NCBI GenBank assembly: GCA_018062515.1
Contig: JAGOSC010000024.1
Span: 1-39,408, forward strand
Reading direction: 5' to 3'
DNA length: 39,408 nt
From: Candidatus Omnitrophota bacterium
GTDB lineage: Bacteria > Omnitrophota > Gorgyraeia > Zapsychrales > Zapsychraceae
Positions 15,309 to 22,829 of this stretch are shown here, one piece after another. Numbering within the stretch: the first letter of the stretch is position 1; the number at the start of each line of letters is the position of its first letter. Under the pieces are notes generated by a model that saw only the letters and a program-made list of their open reading frames with translations, had not been told where the DNA came from and did no database searches. Position numbers and translations under genes: made by a program.

Positions 15309-16040
15309 TTATTTTTTTATACCTAATCCAAGATAAATCAATGGACGCAAAATGCTCCACCACCCGATGATCGGTTTCATTTTAGTATAACCGAGTTTTT
15401 TGGATGGATAAATTTTGGTCACCGTTGCTTCTTTAAATTTGTATCCGAGTTTAATACTTTTAAACATAAGATACGGCTCTAACTCATATTTATCCAGCCA
15501 CGATTGATCCATATTGATGGCTGTATCGTCGAATATTGATAATCGGATAGCTCGAAAACCATTCGTCGAATCGGTCACCTTTTTTCCGGTAATGATCGAC
15601 ATCAAAATAGGATGCATGCGGGTCGCAATCTTACGGTAAAAGGGCATATCTCCGCCGATGCCGTTAGCGCCTAAATATCTGGAACCCTGAATAAAATCAA
15701 ATCCCTCGTGCAGAATAGGATCAATGATCCGCGGAAGTTCTTCCGGATTATCTTTATCATTGCCGGCCATGATGGCAATAACTTCATACCCTTGTTTTCG
15801 GGCATGTTTAATCGCCCGGCGAATCGCCGCGCCCACACCGCTTTGCTTTTCTTGCCGAATCGTCTGAACACCCTGAGCCGCGTAACGCTGAATCATCTCC
15901 GTGGTTCCGTCGGTGGAACAATCATCCATGATCAGATAATCCACTTTTTTATACATACAGCTTTTTAAAAAGCGGTTGATCACATTTTCTAATTTAACAT
16001 TTTCATTAAACGCGATAGGACAGACCAAAACTTTATTCAT
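15309..16040 (-). CDS. GT2 glycosyltransferase, polyprenyl-phosphate sugar synthase type
   Basis: This is a GT-A fold family 2 enzyme of 243 residues. It has MDDCSTDGTTEMI (39-51), the loop with EKQSGVGAAIRRAI, MAGNDKDNPEEL where the DxD-type metal site is expected, FIQGSRYL, and TDSTNGFRAIRLS. This layout is that of DPM/polyprenyl-phosphate glycosyltransferases, which load a sugar from a nucleotide donor onto undecaprenyl phosphate. The C-terminus has no clear TM hairpin, only a hydrophobic tail (IIGWWSILRPLIYLGLGI). It overlaps the acetyltransferase gene by eight bases. Its lipid-linked product would be a suitable donor for the GT-C enzymes encoded divergently, which is inference from family and location. 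Confidence 0.85.
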   Translation of the reverse strand: MNKVLVCPIAFNENVKLENVINRFLKSCMYKKVDYLIMDDCSTDGTTEMIQRYAAQGVQTIRQEKQSGVGAAIRRAIKHARKQGYEVIAIMAGNDKDNPEELPRIIDPILHEGFDFIQGSRYLGANGIGGDMPFYRKIATRMHPILMSIITGKKVTDSTNGFRAIRLSIFDDTAINMDQSWLDKYELEPYLMFKSIKLGYKFKEATVTKIYPSKKLGYTKMKPIIGWWSILRPLIYLGLGIKK

Positions 16041-16602
16041 TCAAAGCCAATCCTTGTCCCGATTTGCGATAATTTTTTCCGCAAGTACATTTTAATTGTT
16101 CGTCGAGCATTTTCCCACAGCGGCAAGCGTATCCTTTTTGACGCGCTGGATTACCATACCAAATGGTATACGGCGGAACATTTTTGGTGACAACCGAACC
16201 CGCTCCGATAAACGCGTATTCACCGATTTCCAAACCGCACATAATCGTCGACCCAGCCCCTAACGTTGCCCCTTTTCGGATAATCGTGTCTTCCAAACTC
16301 CAAACACCGTCATTAGGACAACGCGGGTGACGGTCATTGATGAAAGTGATGTTAGCCCCGACGAAGACTTCATCTTCAATTTTAATTCCCGCAAAAATAG
16401 CCACATTATTCTTGATAGTGACGCGATTTCCTATCGACGAACCTTTTTCAACATAACACCCGTCGCAAATATTACATTGCGAACCAATCAGCGCGCCATC
16501 TTGAACATTCGTAAATGCCCAAATCCGTGTTTTGTCACCTATTTTTGCGTCAGCACCGACGATCGCCTTTTCATGTTTAAAATAATTCACGGTGACTCCC
16601 AT
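16033..16602 (-). CDS. WlbB/WbpD-like sugar N-acetyltransferase (left-handed beta helix)
   Basis: Hexapeptide repeats run from about residue 14 to 140 (IGDKTRIWAF, IGSQCNICDG, VFVGANITFINDRHPRCP). The DRHPR loop and GNPARQKGY end match the WlbB/WbpD family, which acetylates the 3-amino group of UDP-GlcNAc3NA in making 2,3-diacetamido uronic acids. The C-terminus has a CRC...CTC set (about 161-175) that could bind zinc, as in many relatives. The gene follows the WlbA-like dehydrogenase by five bases. The aminotransferase (WlbC/DegT type) expected between these two steps is not in the window. Confidence 0.87.
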   Translation of the reverse strand: MGVTVNYFKHEKAIVGADAKIGDKTRIWAFTNVQDGALIGSQCNICDGCYVEKGSSIGNRVTIKNNVAIFAGIKIEDEVFVGANITFINDRHPRCPNDGVWSLEDTIIRKGATLGAGSTIMCGLEIGEYAFIGAGSVVTKNVPPYTIWYGNPARQKGYACRCGKMLDEQLKCTCGKNYRKSGQGLALNE

Positions 16603-16607
16603 TCATT

Positions 16608-17621
16608 TTAGACATTAATAAGACTGCCTTTTTTATTCATAGATTCCTGAATAGCGTGCAAAGTGGCTACCACATCATGTCCTTTTTGCGCATCAGCTAT
16701 ATCGGGATTCTTACCGTTTATAATACAATCAATAAAATATTTTCCTTGTTCTTTTAAAGGCTCGCCGAAACCAATTTTAGGAATCGTAATACTTCCTTCT
16801 TTAGATAACAGCTGAAACTCGCCGTACGTTGCATAATAAGTGGCCGTTTTCTCGACGTGTTTATCATAAAGTTTGATTGGTCCGATATTATCAAGGTCAT
16901 CCCAAACGACCATTTTCTTATCACCGACAATAGTTATTTGTCGAACTTTTTTCGGATCCAGCCAACTTACATGAATATTTGCTAAAACTTTATTAGGATA
17001 TTCCAGCATGGCAAACGCTAAATCTTCGAGGGAATGATCCAAACATACTTGCCCACGCGCGGAAACGTTTACAGGCTGATGTTCGAATAAATAATTAAAT
17101 ATGGAAATATCATGCGGCGCTAAATCCCATAAGGCATTGACATCATAACGAAATGGCCCCAAATTGGTTCTCGTCGCATAGGCATAATGGATTTTTCCCA
17201 ATTCACCCGAATTGATATAATTTTTCAGCCAGATAATTCCAGCATTAAAAACAAAAACATGTCCGACCATCAACATTTTTTTATTCGTTTTGGCTAATTC
17301 TTTTAATTCCAAACATTCACTGGCCTTCATCGCCAAAGGTTTTTCACAAAGGACATGTTTACCGCTCGACAAAGCTTTTTTGGTTATTTCATAATGCATA
17401 TTTGTCGGCGCTGTCACACAAACAGCATCAATGTCGGGATTTTTCAGAATATCGTGATAATCGGTGGTGGTTTGGATATTTGGGAAGAGTTGCTGAACCT
17501 GTTCTAATCTTTTTTCATCCAGATCAGCGCACATCATGGAATCAGAATCAGGCAATTGGGAAAATATACGAATATGGTTTGGGCCCCAGTGGCCGCAACC
17601 GATAATGCCGACATTAATCAC
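16608..17621 (-). CDS. Gfo/Idh/MocA oxidoreductase, WlbA/WbpB-like
   Basis: The N-terminal Rossmann motif is GIIGCGHWGPNH (5-16), the EKP loop is LCEKPLAM (91-98, Lys94), and ALWDLAPHDISI (163-174) carries the catalytic-site His170. At 337 residues it resembles WlbA, which oxidises C3 of UDP-GlcNAc uronate. The start is GTG 17621 with AGAAGG seven bases upstream. It heads a minus-strand set with a WlbB-like acetyltransferase and a GT2 enzyme and has a strong promoter (TTGTCA-16-TATAAT). Another Gfo/Idh/MocA specificity is possible, but the neighbour supports the sugar-uronate role. Confidence 0.87.
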   Translation of the reverse strand: MINVGIIGCGHWGPNHIRIFSQLPDSDSMMCADLDEKRLEQVQQLFPNIQTTTDYHDILKNPDIDAVCVTAPTNMHYEITKKALSSGKHVLCEKPLAMKASECLELKELAKTNKKMLMVGHVFVFNAGIIWLKNYINSGELGKIHYAYATRTNLGPFRYDVNALWDLAPHDISIFNYLFEHQPVNVSARGQVCLDHSLEDLAFAMLEYPNKVLANIHVSWLDPKKVRQITIVGDKKMVVWDDLDNIGPIKLYDKHVEKTATYYATYGEFQLLSKEGSITIPKIGFGEPLKEQGKYFIDCIINGKNPDIADAQKGHDVVATLHAIQESMNKKGSLINV

Positions 17622-17687
17622 GTATAAACCTTCTTTCTATTGTGGAATATTGCTTCGATAATGTTATTTTGGGTCAATATTCTGTCT

Positions 17688-17715
17688 ATTATACTGACGA
17701 AAGAGTTTTTGACAA
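17688..17715 (-). promoter_or_regulatory. Promoter for the WlbA/WlbB/GT2 set
   Basis: On the minus strand, TTGTCA (17710-17715) lies 16 bases upstream of a perfect TATAAT (17688-17693). Transcription should start near 17681 and give a leader of about 60 bases to the GTG at 17621. Its -35 overlaps a TTGACA on the opposite strand (17709-17714). Confidence 0.75.
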
Positions 17716-17807
17716 AGGGTTTATTTTTAGATTTATTTGAAATAAATGATCAGTTTGCATTAAAATTAAAGACATTCCTTGTAGGTCAAGGGCATGGTCT
17801 GTATAAT
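17709..17807 (+). promoter_or_regulatory. Plus-strand promoter region for the GT-C operon
   Basis: Two candidates are visible. One is TTGTAG (17779-17784), 17 bases, perfect TATAAT (17802-17807), starting near 17814. The other is consensus TTGACA (17709-17714) with 17 bases to a poor TTTATT (17732-17737). The first starts downstream of the frame's earlier ATGs at 17794 and 17806, which supports ATG 17848 as the real start of the first gene. The intervening bases are AT-rich and hold no gene. Confidence 0.55.
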
Positions 17808-17847
17808 GAGTCATCAATATTTAAATCTCTCACAAATCAAACGCTGT

Positions 17848-18267
17848 ATGCTTAAAAAATTCCTCAATTTGGAAAACGGGATCATTGTTGCTACCCTCGC
17901 CATGATCGGCGTGACTTCATTTTATCTGTTCGCCAATTTTATGGTTGAATACAAAAAGAAAGATGTTGAGGTCATTGAACCCGGCACGCAATTTACTTTT
18001 TTTATCGATTTTCTTAAAAATGCCGACGTTCGCGAAGTGGGTTTTCTGACAAATAAAGATATGAGTGAAGAAAAAAACGACGGAGTTTTCTTACAGGCTC
18101 AATATATGTTAGCTCCTATCGTGCTCAATCTGAATGAAGTCAATCCTGAATTTAATATCATGGATTATACGGATCCGGTCTGGGCGATTTATACGATTAA
18201 ATCCTTGCGTGCCCGTCCTTTAGCGACCAGCCCTTATGGCCAAATCTTGGCGGTTAAAAGAAAATGA
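17848..18267 (+). CDS. Small single-TM protein, companion of the following GT-C enzyme (module 1)
   Basis: The 139-residue protein begins MLKKFLNLENG, followed by one TM (IIVATLAMIGVTSFYLFANF) and about 105 residues probably outside the membrane. I recognise no family. It is a clear paralogue of the product at 19628-20059: both have a QF..F(L) start, an AQ(Y/F)MLAP core followed by a hydrophobic L(N/D)LN stretch, and a PL.....YG.ILA ending. Its stop overlaps the next start as ATGA. The frame extends upstream to 17794, but the likely promoter -10 lies inside that extension. A role as a dedicated subunit or regulator of the adjacent glycosyltransferase is inferred only from pairing. Confidence 0.7.
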   Translation: MLKKFLNLENGIIVATLAMIGVTSFYLFANFMVEYKKKDVEVIEPGTQFTFFIDFLKNADVREVGFLTNKDMSEEKNDGVFLQAQYMLAPIVLNLNEVNPEFNIMDYTDPVWAIYTIKSLRARPLATSPYGQILAVKRK

Positions 18268-19631
18268 GCATTCTCATTCCTCTTATTCTTTCATCATTGA
18301 CTGGATATTTAATCATCATAACGCTGTTCCGCGAAAAAACTATTATCAATAAAACCCTCACTTTAGTATTATCCGCCGGATTGGGAATCGGATTAAATTC
18401 CGTTCTCACCTTTTATTCATTTTTTATAATGAACGGATTTAACCGAAAAGCCATTTGGACTTTCTCGTCGGTCATTCCGTTTATTTTAATTTTAATTAAT
18501 CACAAAACCATTCTATACAAAATGAAGAATTGTTCGTTTAAAATAAATTTCTTAAGTCCTGTAGTTTGGACTTTATGGGGAGTTTTATTTTATATCATTC
18601 TGTTTATGGCCAAAGCCCATCCCTTCGGCCAATGGGACGCATGGGCTTTATATAATATGAAAATGAAATTTCTGCTCTTCGGCGCCGACCATTGGAAAGA
18701 TATTTTTGAGAAACTGCATTGGTACACTCAACCGGATTATCCTTTACTTCTTCCTTTTATTAATGTTTATCACTTTGCCTTAAGCCAAACTCCTCAACAA
18801 ACCGTACCATTGATCACCGGCGTTGTTTTTACGATGTTGATCGGCTGGGTGATTTTCGGCGGATTGAAACAAATTATGTCAAGCTCGGTAGCCTTTTTCG
18901 CTTCTTTGTTACTGCTCAGCAATCCATTCTTTATATTTCAATCCACCGGCCAGTATGCTGATACAATCCTCGCCTACTATCTTTTAGCTTCCATTCTTTG
19001 CATACAGTTGACCCTCTTATATTCAAACAAACCGCTGGCTTTCCTTTCCGGCTTAATGCTTGGTTTAATGACATTTGTCAAAAATGAGGGGATTGTCATA
19101 GCGATCATTTTGATCAGCATTTTTATTGTATATCTAGTTTTTAAGTCTGTCCCTAAGGAGGAAAAGAATAAATGGTTACTGCTTATCCCTTTCTTAATGA
19201 CGGGATTTTTAATTACAGCTTCTCCCACACTTATCCTCAAATTATTCCTCGCTCCGACGAACAAGGACATATTCGGCCTTTCCGTAATTCACATGAAATT
19301 CCTTAACTGGGATGGATTTATGATCCTTGTCCATGCGTTTATTACGGAAATATCTCAAAAACGCTGGACATTTATTTGGTTTTTTATTATTTTTCTATTT
19401 CTCGTCGCGAATAAGAAATTATTTTATAAAGAATGCAAAATTGTCATTCTTTTCTTGATCCTTTACTCATTCGTGTTAACGATCATTTACTTAACGACTG
19501 TCAATTTTGATTTATCGTGGAGGATAAAAAGCACTTTACCGAGAATTTGTTATTACCTTCTCCCTTCCCTTCTGTATTATGCATATTATGCCGTTTTTCG
19601 CATGAAAAAAGACAAGGCTCAAGATTCATGA
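18264..19631 (+). CDS. WDAW-motif GT-C-like membrane glycosyltransferase (module 1)
   Basis: A 455-residue polytopic membrane protein with roughly 11-12 hydrophobic segments. The large loop after the early TMs has FGQWDAWALYNMKMKFLLF (121-139; Asp125 is the likely catalytic acid) and QPDYPLLLP (156-164), a layout shared with the protein at 22830-24272 and reminiscent of family 39/83 GT-C enzymes. Such enzymes move a sugar from a polyprenyl-phosphate carrier to an extracytoplasmic acceptor. It is coupled by ATGA overlaps both to the small protein before it and to the small protein after it. Acceptor and sugar are unknown. Confidence 0.75.
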   Translation: MSILIPLILSSLTGYLIIITLFREKTIINKTLTLVLSAGLGIGLNSVLTFYSFFIMNGFNRKAIWTFSSVIPFILILINHKTILYKMKNCSFKINFLSPVVWTLWGVLFYIILFMAKAHPFGQWDAWALYNMKMKFLLFGADHWKDIFEKLHWYTQPDYPLLLPFINVYHFALSQTPQQTVPLITGVVFTMLIGWVIFGGLKQIMSSSVAFFASLLLLSNPFFIFQSTGQYADTILAYYLLASILCIQLTLLYSNKPLAFLSGLMLGLMTFVKNEGIVIAIILISIFIVYLVFKSVPKEEKNKWLLLIPFLMTGFLITASPTLILKLFLAPTNKDIFGLSVIHMKFLNWDGFMILVHAFITEISQKRWTFIWFFIIFLFLVANKKLFYKECKIVILFLILYSFVLTIIYLTTVNFDLSWRIKSTLPRICYYLLPSLLYYAYYAVFRMKKDKAQDS

Positions 19632-20059
19632 ACATTAGAAAATACCTTCCCGCTCGTCGGATACAATTATTTTATGCTACAGCATTGTTGGGCGTGACGA
19701 TCATGAACTTTTTTGTCATGGGTGAAGAAGCCAAACGTATTCGTTCATTTAAAAAAGTCGTGAAACATCAAAATATCGGCTACCAGTTTGCCGGCCTGGA
19801 TGAATTTACAAAAGGCATGGCATATATCGGCTACGTGACCGATGAAGATGTCACTAAAAATGATGCGGCCCACAAACTTTTCGCCCACGCGCAATTTATG
19901 CTTGCACCCTCTATCCTCGACTTAAATAATTATAACCATGAATATATTTTGTTTGTCTGCACGAATGAAAATTATGCTTGGGAGAAAATAAAAAAACTAA
20001 ACGCCCTGCCCCTGCGGCGAAATAAATACGGCATGATCTTAGCCCGAACCCTTAAATGA
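19628..20059 (+). CDS. Small single-TM protein, paralogue of the first companion (module 2)
   Basis: ATG 19628 overlaps the previous stop (ATGA); the frame is open back to 19517 but that is inside the glycosyltransferase gene. The 143-residue protein has a basic start (MNIRKYLPARRIQ), one TM (LFYATALLGVTIMNFFVMG) and a soluble domain with GLDEFTKGMAYIGYVTDEDV, AQFMLAPSILDLN and PLRRNKYGMILA. These line up with the protein at 17848-18267 over the whole soluble part. I recognise no known domain. The arrangement companion-then-GT-C repeats here with a different GT-C family, so the companion type is not tied to one enzyme family. Confidence 0.75.
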   Translation: MNIRKYLPARRIQLFYATALLGVTIMNFFVMGEEAKRIRSFKKVVKHQNIGYQFAGLDEFTKGMAYIGYVTDEDVTKNDAAHKLFAHAQFMLAPSILDLNNYNHEYILFVCTNENYAWEKIKKLNALPLRRNKYGMILARTLK

Positions 20060-22176
20060 AAATACTTTCCCGCTGTGCATCATTCTTATCCAAACCGTTA
20101 CCGATCCTTATGATGATTTCTTGGGGACTATGGATTCTATTGTTCCAAAAATTTATCTTTGGAGAATTAAGTCTCGTCGGTGACGCGACATCCTATTATG
20201 ATCATGTCAAGTTCTTTATTGATAGTTTAAGTCGCGGTGTTTATCCTTTGTGGGATCCCGAATGGTGCTCGGGCGTGCCAAATGAATTCTTTCTGCGGCG
20301 CATGGGATCATTTAATCCATTTTTGTTAATTATTTTGGCCTTTTACAAAATCGGCCTACCCTTTATTAATGCTTATTTCATATTCTTGGTTTTCTATTGG
20401 TTTTTAGGAACTTTGGGATTTTTTTGTCTGGCCCAACGGCTTTTCGTTGACGTCCGCATTTCTTTTACCGCCTTTCTTCTGCTATTATTTTCTTCGTTAG
20501 GGACTAGACTGTTTGATTCCTTTATTATTCTGGAATTCGTTCCTATGGTTTGGTTTTTCTTTTTTCTCGTCGATTTTTCTGTTCGTCCCAAACGTTTTTC
20601 TTTTATCGGGATGACATTCACATTCATGCTTCTTCTAACAACGTATATACCCTTTTATTTTCTAACCATTTTGTTTATTTTTCTTCTCACATTCTTATTC
20701 GTTTGTTTTAAGCAGATGAAAATTTATATTCACCGTTATCTGATATTCATTAAACAACATAAAATTTTATCGGCCATATGCATTTTCCTAATCCTTTTCA
20801 GCCTGTACCCAGGTTATCGTGTTTACATCGACGGAAAAAATAATGAGTTATCCCTTCCTGTCCGCAACACTCATTCGGCACAGGATAATATTCTGACCGT
20901 TGCAACCCAAACTCTCGGCGGAGGCGGAATTGTCGAACCGCTGGAACCCAGTCAATTCTTTCAAGGCTTAGACGAAATGCAGTTCGAACGTTTTTATATA
21001 CCCATTTTTGCTTTCATGCTTCTGATGATTGGACTTTCGACCAAAACAACAAAGACATCACTGGTTATCCTTATTTGGGGGCTGATCATTTTTTTAATTG
21101 GTCTAAATGACGCGACTCCGCTTTATCAGTTTCTCTATCAACATATTTTTTATTTTAAATATTTCCGTAATTTTCTTTTCTTTCTGTGGATCATTCTACT
21201 TCCCTTATTTATTTTGCTGATTTGTGAACAATTCCGCCAATTTTTATCGTATCCGACGAGAAATATCCATTATCGCCGTTGGATGATATCGTTTTTAATT
21301 CTTAGTCATCTCTTATTGGTCGGTTACCTCTGTAAGCAAGACGGCGCACTTTTCTCGTCATTCCTTAGTGTCGTTATCGGACTCATTTTATTTATTTCGT
21401 CCGTTTTATCTAAACCCTCTAAGAATCATACTCTTTTTCTAATTGGTCTGCTTCTGACGGTCGCCGTTCAACCCGTCGAAGTTTATTCATATTTTATAAA
21501 AAATAGTCCTATCAAACGAACTTCGCGTCTTCCTTATGATTATTATTCTCCAAAATTTACATTTGAGAAAGACCTGCCAACGACCGTGAATGATTATCAC
21601 CCTTCTATTTATTACTCGACGTATTGGTTCAATTATCTGAATGGAAATCTGAATATTAATTCTTTAAACAAATATTTAAATTCTTCTCTTCTAATTTATG
21701 ATCATGTTCAAACAGTCAGCGATGATACAACTCAATTAGAAAAGATCGGTAAATCATTCTCCGGATCGAATCAGACAGCATTTATTCACGAAGAAAATGT
21801 TAATCATGAAATAAATCAGCCTGCGCCGGCCGAAATAGTATCGGAACAGACAGGTCAATTAAAAGTCCTTCATTACACAGCCAATGAAATCAAAATCCGT
21901 ACAACGTTCGAAAAAACTAAATTCCTCGTCTACAATGACGCGTACCATAGCCGCTGGAATGCTTTCATTAATGGTCAAAAAACGAAGATTTATCGAACGA
22001 ACGTGGCCTTTAAAGGACTGTGGGTACCGGCGGGGGAAAATATAATATTAATGCGGTATGAATCTTTATTCACACATATCATCAATTATGGTTTATTGGC
22101 CGTATTTTATCTAACATTCGCTGCTTTAATATGGTTTAGAATCAGAGATAAACACGAAAACCTTTCAGAAATATGA
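20056..22176 (+). CDS. YfhO-like GT-C membrane protein (module 2)
   Basis: A 706-residue polytopic protein. The first extracytoplasmic loop has GDATSYYDHVKFF (42-54) and LWDPEWCSG (65-73), and after about 12 TMs there is a soluble beta segment (about 600-672) with VYNDAYHSRWNAFINGQ and VPAGENIILMRYE, followed by a last TM. This start, TM core and C-terminal pattern is that of the YfhO family, which includes lipid-carrier-dependent enzymes that glycosylate lipoteichoic acid or other envelope polymers. The gene is coupled by ATGA to its companion and to the TPR gene after it. The acidic loop residues fit GT-C catalysis. Confidence 0.83.
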   Translation: MKILSRCASFLSKPLPILMMISWGLWILLFQKFIFGELSLVGDATSYYDHVKFFIDSLSRGVYPLWDPEWCSGVPNEFFLRRMGSFNPFLLIILAFYKIGLPFINAYFIFLVFYWFLGTLGFFCLAQRLFVDVRISFTAFLLLLFSSLGTRLFDSFIILEFVPMVWFFFFLVDFSVRPKRFSFIGMTFTFMLLLTTYIPFYFLTILFIFLLTFLFVCFKQMKIYIHRYLIFIKQHKILSAICIFLILFSLYPGYRVYIDGKNNELSLPVRNTHSAQDNILTVATQTLGGGGIVEPLEPSQFFQGLDEMQFERFYIPIFAFMLLMIGLSTKTTKTSLVILIWGLIIFLIGLNDATPLYQFLYQHIFYFKYFRNFLFFLWIILLPLFILLICEQFRQFLSYPTRNIHYRRWMISFLILSHLLLVGYLCKQDGALFSSFLSVVIGLILFISSVLSKPSKNHTLFLIGLLLTVAVQPVEVYSYFIKNSPIKRTSRLPYDYYSPKFTFEKDLPTTVNDYHPSIYYSTYWFNYLNGNLNINSLNKYLNSSLLIYDHVQTVSDDTTQLEKIGKSFSGSNQTAFIHEENVNHEINQPAPAEIVSEQTGQLKVLHYTANEIKIRTTFEKTKFLVYNDAYHSRWNAFINGQKTKIYRTNVAFKGLWVPAGENIILMRYESLFTHIINYGLLAVFYLTFAALIWFRIRDKHENLSEI

Positions 22177-22826
22177 AAAATTTTATACTTGGAATATGGT
22201 GGTTGATCAAAAGAACGCCGGGAACATATTTTGTGCTGGCTCTTCTATCTTTGCTGATCATCAATAAAGATATTGTACAAAACGGGATTACGACGCGCCA
22301 AATTAATAATCTTATTCCGGTCTCTTATGAGGTGCTGTTCAAAATTAAGAATCCGTCTTTCGCCAAGAATGAACAGTTGCTTAAGCGCTACACGCGCTAT
22401 TATAAAGATATTGCTGAATTCCAGCCACAAATGGCTGACGCACATAGTATGTTAGGTTACTGCTATTATTATCAAGGCAACGACGCCAAGGCATTAATTT
22501 CTTATAAAAAAGCCTATACCCTTAAGCCGGAAGTTTTTTGGTTTTCCTATAATTTAGGATTGATCCATCTTCAAAATAAAAATTTTAAGGACGCTGTTTT
22601 TTATTTTAAGCAAGCTTTGTCGTCGGATCCTAACCAGACATTATTATTTGTTAAATCTTCACGGATGATTTATGGCGATATCCTGAAAAAAAGCAATAAA
22701 GACACCGCGTACTTAATTTCCCAATTAAATCGCGGCCGGACTAACTTATTAGAACTGATAAAAACTTTGCAGGACAATCAATCTCCCGATCAATTGATCA
22801 ACAAATTTAATGTTCAAATGTTTTAA
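22173..22826 (+). CDS. Membrane-anchored TPR protein (module 3 companion)
   Basis: 217 residues: an N-terminal TM (TYFVLALLSLLIIN), then a region that loops to two or three TPR-like repeats (about 80-150; ADAHSMLGYCYYYQGNDAKA, FWFSYNLGLIHLQN, FKDAVFYFKQALSSDPN) and a helical tail. TPRs usually bind protein partners. It occupies the same place in module 3 as the small paralogous proteins do in modules 1 and 2, directly before a WDAW-type GT-C gene, with an ATGA overlap to the YfhO-like gene and three bases to the next. It could recruit the acceptor or bridge the enzymes; this is inferred from context. Confidence 0.78.
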   Translation: MKNFILGIWWLIKRTPGTYFVLALLSLLIINKDIVQNGITTRQINNLIPVSYEVLFKIKNPSFAKNEQLLKRYTRYYKDIAEFQPQMADAHSMLGYCYYYQGNDAKALISYKKAYTLKPEVFWFSYNLGLIHLQNKNFKDAVFYFKQALSSDPNQTLLFVKSSRMIYGDILKKSNKDTAYLISQLNRGRTNLLELIKTLQDNQSPDQLINKFNVQMF

Positions 22827-22829
22827 TTT

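Noticed and set aside
17794..17847. Upstream start codons for the first gene of the GT-C operon
   Set aside because: A perfect -10 box (17802-17807) lies within this stretch, and the paralogue at 19628 begins just before its TM, as ATG 17848 does.
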